A model generated the notes under the pieces. It did not search any database, was not told where the DNA came from, and saw only the letters and a program-made list of their open reading frames with translations. Shown here one piece after another: positions 31,920-41,150 of a DNA stretch of 64,000 nt. This DNA is from Mesorhabditis belari (Eukaryota; Nematoda; Chromadorea; Rhabditida; Rhabditidae). Within the stretch, counting starts at the first letter, position 1; each line of letters starts with the position of its first letter. The DNA lies in the NCBI GenBank assembly GCA_958450365.1, contig CAUEEP010000884.1, positions 1 through 64,000 of the forward strand, in the 5' to 3' direction. The position numbers were made by a program, and so were the translations under genes.

Positions 31920-34077
31920 ATGAAACTTCTTTTGTTATTAACTCTATTCTCTGCAGTTTTCCTGATTTCTGTGATTTGCGCTGAAAATTCGACGAAAACG
32001 GAAGAAAACCCGGAGAAGGGAAAACTCGCATCAGCTTCATCGGAATCGTCTGAGGGTGAGTTAGAGATAGATTTTTAAAAATGCTAGGTAATGCAATAAA
32101 GTAGGTATATTTTCTTTTGCTTTAGTGTCTAAGGCATTTATAAAGAAATTCTTTGATAACGAAGATCAAGAAATTTTGAAAAGTCTACCTACCGTATTTC
32201 TTCGAATAGAAGACTGGGTAAAGAGTATGATCGCGTACTCCTGCGTAGCAGCCCTTTTTAAAATTTCTTTTCTGCATAAAAGCTTTAAATCAAGTGCTAT
32301 AGAGCTGGAAAATGACTCAAAAATACCACATGAGCTAACAGATTTCTTTTTTCAGCCCTATAGCACTTGATTGAAAGCTTTTATGCAGAAAAGAAATTTT
32401 AAAAAGGGCTGCTACGCAGGAGTACGCGATGATACTCTTTACCCGGTCTTCTCATCGAAGAAATACGGTACTTTATTGTATTAGAATTAAAGGTTTAAAA
32501 CTTTGTGTAAAGCTTTTTTTGCGTTTTAGAACTCTGCAAAAGCACAGGAATCCGGAAAAGATATTTATATTTATATAATAGTTAGGCCGGTAGGTAACTG
32601 AATAACTAAATGAGAATGTTTGAGAAATGAGAAAACAGAGATAAGAAATATTGAAGCAATCAAATCATCAAATTCAACGTTGATTGTTTTGTGTTTTCAA
32701 CTTTGTATTGGGTTGTCCAGTTATGAATGCGCGTTTGTACTATTTTGTAAATTTCTCAAGATATCGAACAGATTTATATGAGTGTTATATATCATTCGAA
32801 AGCTGAAGATCTCCTCTACATTTTGGAATAAAAAAGTTTTTGAATTCATGCAACTTTTTGGGAAATTGACTGCCCAAAGGGAGAGGTCGTTTTCGAAAAA
32901 ACCCACTCCAGCTTAGCTATTCCTCAAGTTTTATGGTGTAAAATAACCGCCCAGAAAAGAAAAGAAAAGAAAAGATGCTCTGAAATTGTTATATTTTGAA
33001 AAAAATTGTATTGATATATCTATTGGCCAAAAATCAAACGGTTAACTCAATTTGAGCGGAGCCAAAACTTGATCCAAAGGCACCCTTCCATTTTTTTGGC
33101 CACCTCTTCTTCTGTGCAGTCAATTTGCCCAAAAACTGAACAAATTCAAAAGCTTTTTATATCAAAATGTAGAGGAGATCTTCAGCTTTCAAATAATACT
33201 TATATATATCTTTTTCTTGATTTCGGTATCTTGAAAAATTTACAAAATAGTAAAAAACGCGCATTCATAACTGGACAACCCAATAGAAGAAAATTTGTTT
33301 TTCTTTTTGAACTAACTCTGAAACAGTTAAGGTTTGGAGTTTAGAACAAAGAGAGTTTTTTGCACTAACTCTGAAATAATTAAAGTAGAAGCTTGTAATG
33401 CTCCAAGTTTATTTTCCCGAATCTTTCTTCTAACTACAGCCGCCATCGTTGTGCAGCTCTTTGCCGTTAGAGATACATTTTTAAAAATGCTAGGTAATGC
33501 AATAAAGTTGGTATATTTTTTTGCTTTAGTGTCTAAGGCATTTATAAAGAAATTCTTTGATAACGAAGATCAAGAAATTTTGAAAAGTATACCTACTTTA
33601 TTGTATTAGAATTAAAGGTTTAAAACTTTGTGTATTTTTAAAGCTTTTTTTGCGTTTTAGAACATTGCAAAAGCACAGGAATTCGATATAAAAGATATTT
33701 ATATTTATATAATGGTTAGGCCGGTAGGTAACTGAATAACTAAATGAGAATGTTTTGAGAAAACAGAGATAAGAAATATTGAAGCAATCAAATCATCAAA
33801 TTCAACGTTGATTGTTTTGTGTTTTCAACTTTGTAACTTTCAACAGATCTATAAATCTATCAATTTTTAAGTAAATCTATCAATTTTTAACTTTATAAAG
33901 CCATAAATAGAATTCACAACGAAAAACTATTCAGAAAAATCCGCCGAAGAGTCGAAATCGTCGTCATCGGAGTCGAAATCGAAAGAATCGTCGGAATTGA
34001 GTGAGCAAGCCAAAAATGAAACAATTCTCGATAAGGGACAGACAAAGGATGAAAATTTGAGAAAAGTTACGATTTAA
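31920..34077 (+). CDS. Small secreted Ser/Glu/Lys-rich protein
   Basis: Function unknown. Exon 1 (31920-32055) encodes a signal peptide MKLLLLLTLFSAVFLISVIC followed by AENSTKTEENPEKG and Ser-rich sequence, ending in phase 1 at GTGAGT. The last exon (33935-34077, acceptor CTATTCAG) encodes KSAEESKSSSSESKSKESSE and ends KVTI-stop. Between them a 57 bp exon (SKAFIKKFFDNEDQEIL) occurs twice, at 32126-32182 and 33530-33586, each preceded by TGCTTTAG and symmetric in phase 1, so it can be kept or skipped. The downstream copy has the better donor (GTATAC against GTCTAC). The product is about 92 residues without and 111 with one cassette. Low-complexity composition suggests a disordered secreted or cuticle-associated peptide. 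Confidence 0.7.
32058..32707 (+). repeat. Tandem duplication unit 1 (with cassette exon a)
   Basis: Matches 33471-33839 closely except for the MITE insertion at 32192-32468. Both begin GTTAGAGATA and share the cassette exon, its flanks and the tail ending CAACTTTGTA. Confidence 0.9.
32192..32468. mobile_element. MITE with CCGTATTTCTTCGAATAG ends, bounded by an empty copy
   Basis: Arms of more than 100 bp starting CCGTATTTCTTCGAATAGAA. The paralogous site at 33590-33600 reads TACCTACTTTATTG with no element, so the insertion is exactly CCGTATTTC...GAAATACGG with a duplicated TA. Confidence 0.93.
32708..33283. mobile_element. Mariner-type MITE, TTGGGTTGTCCAGTTATGAA ends
   Basis: Inverted ends TTGGGTTGTCCAGTTATGAA with TA at both sides; inner arms share CTTTCGAAAGCTGAAGATC-like sequence. 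Its two flanks do not belong to one ancestral site: the left continues tandem unit 1, the right is the transporter fragment. Confidence 0.88.
33286..33470 (+). pseudogene. Stray copy of the transporter exon 1711-1802 and its intron edge
   Basis: Roughly 185 bp that match the minus strand of 1926-1732 at about 90 percent identity by eye, including the coding run SLFSRIFLLTTAAIVVQLFA. The copy lost the intron end TTTTAG and stops in mid-exon where GTTAGAGATA of tandem unit 2 begins. It is not part of the secreted-protein mRNA as far as phase shows. Confidence 0.85.
33471..33839 (+). repeat. Tandem duplication unit 2 (with cassette exon b)
   Basis: Empty-site counterpart of unit 1. Contains the cassette exon 33530-33586 and a GTATAC donor. 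Confidence 0.9.
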
Positions 34078-34316
34078 AGGTTTTGTTTAACAATTTTTTC
34101 AAGACAAATTTAATTTCATGACGATAAACTGTGATTGAACTTTGGGAAATGATACAGATTCAGTGATAAACTTTAAAACTCATCAAAAAATCTAAAGCAA
34201 ACTCTGATGTATGACGTGAAGTGTCAATAATTAGTGCATCGAGCCTTGATGTTTATGTTGAAACAAACGATTTGTAAGACTTTTTTGCAAGTTTTCGCTG
34301 TTTCCTTTAAAACACA

Positions 34317-34322
34317 TTTATT
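34317..34322 (-). other. Polyadenylation signal AATAAA
   Basis: Minus-strand AATAAA about 280 nt after the stop of the TIL-domain gene. The interval 34323-34597 is open in two frames (60 and 67 codons) and has an internal TTTCAG, so an alternative 3' exon is possible; 3' UTR is the simpler reading. Confidence 0.5.
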
Positions 34323-34597
34323 GGCATTAATTTTTTGATTTTCAACCAACTGGGGCTTGTCGTTGAACGACGAATTTCGGGAGAGGTTTCTGAAGTTTCA
34401 TTTACTATTTCTATTTCAATTTTCGAAACCTTTAGAGCAGCAGGTTGCTTCTGGGAGACTGATTGTTGGACTTGAACCATTCTTGGCATTATTTGAGCCG
34501 CCACTCGCACTTTCGGGTGGGTTAACGGGTTGATTTTGGCTGAAAGTCGACTTGTTGCCGTTTTCCAGTAAAAACTGATTTGAAATTTGTTCTTGAT

Positions 34598-37003
34598 TCA
34601 CTTTGAAAGTAAACTAAACCCACGACATGATGCCGGGGTGACACAGCGACCGGAAATCGGGCACCGAACGTAGCCCTTGCAACATTGACAAGCCGGCGTC
34701 TTGCACACCATTGGGCAGATCTGGAATTTTATTGTAACTATTGGAATTTCATTTGATGATAAGTTTTAAGGTACCTTGAGTACAGTAGAATCTAAAAACC
34801 TACCGGATTCAAGTTAGTGCAAGTGGCCTCACACGTCGGACAACTGTGCCAATCCTCATTCGGCGGGCACGAGTTCTTCGCTAGAAATATAATGCAGTGA
34901 TTCAAACGTTGCACTACTTGTTGCGTAATCTCAGTTCTATTTTTTGATTTGAAACTCACGACACAGTGACGCGCAAATGCATCGCCCACTGATCGGGCAC
35001 CGAACGAAGCCCGGCTTGCATTCGCATTTCGCTTGTTGACAATTCGGAACGCATTTCTAGATTGGGTACATGAGTTCTTTCGATAAAAGTGCAAAGGTCT
35101 TTCGACTAATTTCTCCTGATACTAGGGCTGGTCCTCATAAGCCTGACCTGACCCACAAAACTTTGCAGGGTTAACTCAAACTATTATAGGCCATTAAGCC
35201 CTTATAGGCAAGTATGGCCCGAGCCTGGCGCCTGGAAATGTCCCTGGAAGCTCTGGCTAACTTCTAATACGATTTCTAATTCAAAACGGTAAAAAATATT
35301 GAAGTTTGATGAACTAACCGGACACCCGGCCGGGAAAGCGCACGTCGCCTCACAGCCACTGCATCTTTTCAGCATCTCGTTCTCGCAACATGTCGGCGTG
35401 GCAGCTAGAATAATATGCTAATTTACAGTTTTTTTTTAATTAAGGAGTTTTTTCTAGAAGATGTCCTTAAGAAATTACTTGTTGGAGTTCCGGAAGTTCG
35501 AGCATTGCGTGCCGTTGCTGGAGTTCCAGGAGTTCCAGGAATGCGTGCTTTTGTTGTAGTACCGGGAGTTCCAGGAGCGCGTGCTGTTATTGGAGTGCCA
35601 GGGGTTATTGGAGTTTCAGGGGTTGTTGGAGTTCCAGGAGTGCGTGCTTTTGTTGTAGTTCCAGGAGTTCCAGAAGTGCGTGCTGTTGTTGGAGTGCCAG
35701 AGATTGTTGGAGTTCCAGGGGTGCTTGCCGTTGTTGTAGTTCCGAGAGTTCCAGGAGAGCGTGCTGTTGTTGGAGTTCCAGGAGTTCCAGGAGTGCGTGT
35801 TGTTGTTGGAGTTCTAGGGGTTGTTGGATTTACGCGAGTGACAGATGTTGTTGGTGTTCCAGGAGTGCGTACTGTTGTTGTAGTTCCAGGAGTTCCAGAA
35901 GTGCGTGCTTTTGTTGTAGTTCCGGGAGTTTCAGGAGAGCGTGCTGTTGTTGGAGTTCCAGGAGTTCCAGGAGTGCGTGTTGTTGTTGTCGTTCTGCGAG
36001 TCCCAGGAGTGCGTGTTGTTGTTGGAGTTCTAGGGGTTGTTGGATTTCCGTGAGTGCCAGATGTTGTTGGTCTTCCAGGAGTGCGAGCTGTTGTTGTAGT
36101 TCCAGGAGCTCTAGAGGTTGTTGGATTTCCGGGAGTGCCGGGCGTGCCACTTGTGCCTGTTTCGGTTGTTCTGGTTCCTGTTGATCCAGTCAACCGTGTA
36201 GTCGTTCCAGTTGAGCCTGTTGGCTTGCGTGTCGTTGTTGAGCCTGTAATTACTTAATTAGTCAACTTTCTAGCACTCATCACATAGCAACAACTTACTA
36301 CACTGATCTGACGGAATGCATTGACGAGTCTGTTTGTCACGCACGTAGCCCTCTTTACACGCACAAATGTTTTCATTTGAACATAGTCGTTGTATAGGCT
36401 AAACATGTCAATAGAAGTGGTTCAAAAGCCAAAGCTATATCGAACATTGAAATTTTTAACATTACCTTGTCTTTTGTTACACAGGTATCTTCACACATAC
36501 TTAGCGCTTCGTTCGGGCCACACTTCAAGCGACATAATGGTTTGGCAAAGGTGCTGCCAGGCTAAAAACATTTCATTGCACATTTGAATAATTTCTCATA
36601 CAAAATCTAAGATTGTTCATAAATACTATCCATAAATAAATACAATAAGATTAGTAGGCAATAGCCACTGCATCGTTTTACATAAGATACAAAAGACTTA
36701 CATAAGATACAAAAGACACACGACACATAAGAAAAGCTCACCTCCATATAACATTCTTGGCCCGGGCCACAAGCCATACAGCTACAATCGTTGCATGGTG
36801 GCCCTGCATTATAACCATATCCGCCATCGCCGCTCGATCCCCCACTGCCACTAGATCCCACATTCAAAAGATCTCCCCACGACACCCCAGAAACAACAGT
36901 GATGAAAATGAACTAAAAAAGTAAAGCCAAAAAGTAAAGCCAAAAAGTGCGGCCATTTTACACAAAAAAAACTTACAAAAACTGTGTAACTTCTTAACAT
37001 CAT
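34598..37003 (-). CDS. Secreted protein: TIL domain, Thr/Pro/Gly mucin-like region, two TIL domains
   Basis: Likely extracellular protease-inhibitor-type protein. Nine exons join in phase: 36977-37003, 36742-36912, 36466-36561, 36299-36398, 35479-36243, 35319-35404, 34960-35056, 34804-34880 and 34598-34720, 513 residues. Signal peptide MMLRSYTVFFIFITVVSGVS (split by intron 1), a Gly/Ser stretch, then a first TIL (trypsin-inhibitor-like) domain around LKCGPNEALSMCEDTC and ICACKEGYVRDKQTRQC, with fewer Cys than usual. A single 765 bp exon encodes about 255 residues of PGTTTTARTPGTP-type repeats, expected to be heavily O-glycosylated. Two complete TIL domains follow (CCENEMLKRCSGCEATC...CECKPGFVRC; CPPNEDWHSCPTCEATC...CQCCKGYVRC), each split by an intron after the first half. 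Ends FSLLSK-stop. TIL proteins inhibit serine proteases in other nematodes; the target here is unknown. Confidence 0.9.
35485..36170. repeat. Coding minisatellite inside the TIL gene
   Basis: Imperfect 15-60 bp GTTCCAGGAGTTCCAGGAGT units (plus-strand view). The opposite strand is also open for 212 codons (VPGVPGVRAVVGVPG), a consequence of the triplet period; splice phase and flanking Cys domains show that the minus strand is the coding one. Confidence 0.85.
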
Positions 37004-38655
37004 CAATTAGTCAAACGTGTTTTCCAGTATTCTCGTCGCCTTTTTATTCGCGCCCACTCAAATTTGCATAATTTCCCGACGTTCACACCGATAAAAACGC
37101 ATCGAAATCTGAAAGTTTCCCAAGTTTTATGCTTAATTAATGCCAATTACGCGTGCGTCTAATGTTGTCACGCAAAAGGAAATTTTTTATGATTTTCGTT
37201 AAGCGTTTTCTTCTGGGAATTTGTGAATCGTTTTTCGGCATTATAAGCAATCATTATGAGCAACGATTTTTGATCGAAATTGGCGTGGCAAACAAACATT
37301 ACGCTAATGTGTGGGTGGAAGTGTTTTCAAGTCGGTGATCGATGAAACATTGGAAACATCGAATGGAATCGAATTGAATCGAATTGATTCGAACTCTGAT
37401 TAAATTGAATTGAATTCAGATTGAATCCATCGAATCCAGATCAAATTCAATCGAATCCAGATCCACTTGAAACGAATCCAGATCCACTTGAATCCAATCC
37501 AGATCCACTTGAATCCAATCCAGATCCACTTGAATCCAATCCAGATCCACTTGAATCCAATCCAGATCCACTTGAATCCAATCCAGATCCACCTGAATCC
37601 AATCCAGATCCACTTGAATCCAATCCAGATCCACTTGAATCCAATCCAGATCCACCTGAATCCAATCCAGATCCACTTGAATCCAATCCAGATCGAATCC
37701 AGATCGAATTGAATCAAATCCAGATCCACTTGAATCCAATCCAGATCCACTTGAACCGAATCCAGATCTACTTGAATCGAATCCAGATCGAATTGAATCG
37801 AATCCAGATCGAATTGAATCGAATCCAGATCCACTTGAATCGAATCCAGATCGAATTGAATCCAATCCAGATCCACTTGAACCGAATCCAGATCTACTTG
37901 AATCGAATCCAGATAGAATTGAATCGAATCCAGATCGAAGTGAATTGAATCCAGATCCACTTGAATCGAATTCAGATCGAATCGAATTCAGATCAAATTT
38001 GTAGAGCACAGACTAAAATCATAACCATAAGCTGTTGATCTGCAGCTGAAAGATCGAATGGAATCGAATTGAATAGAATTGATTCGAACTCAGATTAAAT
38101 TAAATTGAATTCAAATCGAATCCATCAAATCCAGATCTACTTGAATCCAATCCAGATCCACTTGAATCGAATTCAGATCGAATCGAATTCAGATCAAATT
38201 TCTACAGCACAAACTAAAATCATAACCATAAGCTGTTGATCTGAACAATCAACGTTCAAATACTAACTCAAAATCCCATTTAAGAGCAATAATATATTCT
38301 ATGTTTAAAGTTTAGCACACTTTACTTACATTTGCATTGTATTACTTACAGAAGTTGACCTTTTAGAGCTTCTTTTGAGCCATTTTTTTTAGTTCCCATC
38401 TGATTTCCCCGTCAAAGTGACGAATCATCTTAAAAGTTTCCAAGACTCGCTGTAAAAGCGATCATTTTTAGATTGTACATAAAGAAAAGACGACGAGCAC
38501 AATGGGGAATCTCACGCAAGAAATCTTAGCCAAATAGGGTCGCCTTTGTTGTGGTGAGGCTTTGTGTGCACAACTTGATAACTCGCAGATATAAGCTCTT
38601 TTTTTAGGCTCTTGCAGATATTCTATTAAAGCTCTTTCTATTAAAATATCACAAA
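37004..38655. other. Divergent intergenic region with a 21 bp satellite
   Basis: Separates the minus-strand TIL gene from the plus-strand secreted-protein gene, so it should hold both promoters. Contains the array at 37440-37980 and a partial echo of its edge at 38050-38200 (GAATTCAGATCGAATC, AGCTGTTGATCTG). No other gene seen. Confidence 0.6.
37440..37985. repeat. 21 bp minisatellite CCAGATCCACTTGAATCCAAT
   Basis: About 25 copies, homogeneous at the left and mixed with CGAATTGAATCGAATCCAGAT variants at the right. Because 21 is a multiple of three, four ORFs of 79-197 codons cross it; none has other support. Confidence 0.95.
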
Positions 38656-39859
38656 ATGTCCCTCACACATTTAGTCTGCTTACTCTCGTTGCTTTGCTTG
38701 ATTGAGGTAAATCTTAAAGCTTTTTTCTAAAGTTTTCAAAATTTAGGCAAGATCGCTGTTAAAGTCAAAGCAACGAGCACCCGCTGATAGTAAAGTTAGT
38801 GCTTTATAATAAAGAAAGAATTGGTTCTTTGTTCAGGTTTTTGTCTTGTTACGCACCACGATGCCCTACGATCAAACGCAAGGAGTCGGCTTCGTTCAGG
38901 CGGTGAAGGGAGGAGTGAGTGGCAAAGAATTTGCTAAGAACGATTTGCTAAGAACCCCATAACGATATCGGGCCAAACTTTTAAAATCATCTCTATAAAC
39001 TTGCTATTAAGCAATAAAGAAAAGTAAGGATTGATCTCGTTATAGACAGGTGCAGGAATGGAAGCTGGCCACTGGCCCAAATCAGAAGTTGGTCAAGCCA
39101 GCTCAACTCTGGGGCTGATCTGACTTGCTCCAAGCTAGGTTTAGTACTAAAATATTACACAATGTACAAAAATTTGACCTAGGACTGATCCTGACTTTTA
39201 ACTGACCCTAGTAATAAGTATAGTCTAGTCCATAACGAGCCCAAAAGCCTTTACCGATAAAGCTCTTTGCTATATGATGTACTCGTTGTGCCTCTGTGGA
39301 AGTATTCCTGGTTTTGAACTGGTACTGATCAGTAGCCATTGAGCGAGTCTAGTAAACGTTTACCTCTAGTTAACAAGCTCAAAACTAAACCAAGACACTG
39401 AGCCAAACCTTTCTATTTAGTTAACTTCAGCAGCAAAAAGCGGCAAAGTGAAGGTGGATCGGATTGAGGTTGGTTAATGGGATTGCCTTTGGTTTATGAG
39501 TGAAAGCTATAAATCGTTTAAGAATAAAAGATTTCACACAAGAATAAAAGATTTCACGCTTCTCTTCCAGGCTGTCAACCTGAGCGGAGCAATGACAGCC
39601 AAACTCGGCGTTTCCATTAACGACAAAGTTTCTTGTACACAAGTTGAGAAATTTGCAAGAAATGCTGTCAAACAGAACATGGCCGTGGGTTTCATTTGAC
39701 ACATTTACAACTTAGAAACTCTAAAAACCAACTTACAACTTAGAAACACTTAGAAAAACCTTTTTAAACTCTAAAAATCTATTTTAACTTTAGCTACACT
39801 CCGCAATCATTACCTGTCGAAACGAGAAACCGAAACGAATTCTCCGTGGAAAGATCTAG
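38656..39859 (+). CDS. Small secreted protein, 118 residues, five exons
   Basis: Not recognised. Exons 38656-38706, 38747-38794, 38837-38914, 39571-39684 and 39794-39859, all in phase 0 with acceptors TTTAG, GTTCAG, TTCCAG and TTTAG. The start MSLTHLVCLLSLLCLIEARS is a signal peptide with likely cleavage near Glu-Ala-Arg-Ser. The mature part reads MPYDQTQGVGFVQAVKGG, then AVNLSGAMTAKLGVSINDKV, a single Cys in KVSCTQVEKFARNAV and a second in IITCRNEKPKRILRGKI at the basic end, so one disulphide is possible. The third intron (38915-39570) is large and could hide a further exon. A CAP or cystatin relation was considered but no signature was found. Confidence 0.68.
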
Positions 39860-40431
39860 AAATTAAAAGCCGATTTTTTTTGTCTAGATCAGGGTTTTGT
39901 TTGCTTTTGTTTATGAATGCCTTTGCTATGAATGCCAAAAATAAACCGTTGAACACAAGTCAATCAGTACACAAAATCAGTACAAATCAGTTAATACCAC
40001 AAAAGCTAGTTAAAAAAATTACAATGATTGACACAAACAATACAAAAACCCGACCACTAAGCCCTTTACATGATTTCAAAAGTGTTTCTGTGACTTTAGT
40101 GGTGCTCTTTTTCTCACTAATTTTTGTAATTCTCTTTTCTTCGAGAATTCAGATAATTCTTTATTTACATATAATGTGGAGATCATAACAAAATAAGAAT
40201 GAATAAATGAATAAAGATATGCACTAAAGGGGAGTGACTGGTGGATCGGGAATGTTTCGAATTGATTGATTTGAAAGCGGGAATTATAGGTTTTGTGAGA
40301 TCATCGTTTTGCAGTTTTCAAGTGAAGTGAAGTGATAGAATGCGATCTTCAAGGATGCGATAGAGATTCTAAAAATCGTGTTTCATTTTCAGCAATTACA
40401 AATCGAAATGAACTCGGACAGTTAGCCTTTC

Positions 40432-40580
40432 TCTTTCTCTTTCTACCCTAATATTATCTCTAATTTATCTACTTTTTGTCTGTGAGAGTTCGCAAAGGAT
40501 ATCGAAAGATACAAGAACTAGATAGATTCGATAGAAATAGAGACAAGATTACGGTGGAAAGAGAAAGGGAACACGTTTTA
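40432..40580. mobile_element. Palindromic repeat, CTTTCTACCSTAATMTTRTCTC family
   Basis: Inverted halves CTTTCTCTTTCTACCCTAAT... and GATTACGGTGGAAAGAGAAA. Related copies: 46592-46640, 49200-49300, 50505-50655, 54030-54070, 55242-55388 and 61250-61300 (some are halves only), plus the 29.1-29.7 kb element. Confidence 0.7.
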
Positions 40581-41039
40581 ACCAACACTGGAGTCTACTG
40601 TCCACTACAATAAGTTAAAAGACAAGATTAGGCTATCAATTTCAATGAGTTACCTGAGTTAGCCGAAATCTCACTTCACAAGGCCCAATCTGGAACTGTT
40701 GGAATGATTGGGTCTTCGTAGGGTTGAGTCGATGAAGAGATCATTCTTCAGCCTTGTTTGAAATCTGAAATTATTGCTCATTGGTTTGTTTAGATCAATA
40801 ACCGATTCAACAACCGTTAATAACCAATATTAGTCAAGTAAAGCTAAGCCTACGATTCCCTACAACAAGATATTCAGTCAAGTAAAATCATGAAGTTATT
40901 CAAAAGATATTCTGTTAAAGATATTCATTTGAACCAGTGAAGCACTCTGAAAATAGGCTAGTTCCCCATTTTCTTATATAGAGATAGATCACGAAAAAAC
41001 TTGCACAAGGCACACAAAATGCAAGAGAAACCCACTTAC

Positions 41040-41150
41040 GCAAGGGAAATCCTCATTTTTCTCTGATCTTTTCATCTTTCGCACTTTTCCGTTTTTCTCA
41101 CCTTTCTTCAATCTTTTCGTTTTCTCAGCGATCTCTTCGCTTTTCAGCAT
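41040..41150 (-). CDS. Possible Lys/Glu-rich first exon in copy A
   Basis: Starts ATG at 41150 and runs 37 codons (MLKSEEIAEKTKRLKKGEKN, then KMKRSEKNEDFPC) to a consensus donor GTAAGT. The corresponding sequence in copy B (about 55915-56025) has indels that break the frame. Downstream exons were not found, so this is an isolated candidate. Confidence 0.35.

Noticed and set aside
35415..36053. Plus-strand ORF VPGVPGVRAVVGVPG (212 codons), collagen- or elastin-like
   Set aside because: Antisense of the 765 bp exon of the TIL gene, whose splice phases fit on the minus strand only.
37400..38009. ORFs of up to 197 codons on both strands (QVDLDWI, NPDPLES repeats)
   Set aside because: 21 bp minisatellite with a triplet-multiple period; no splice sites, signal or homology.
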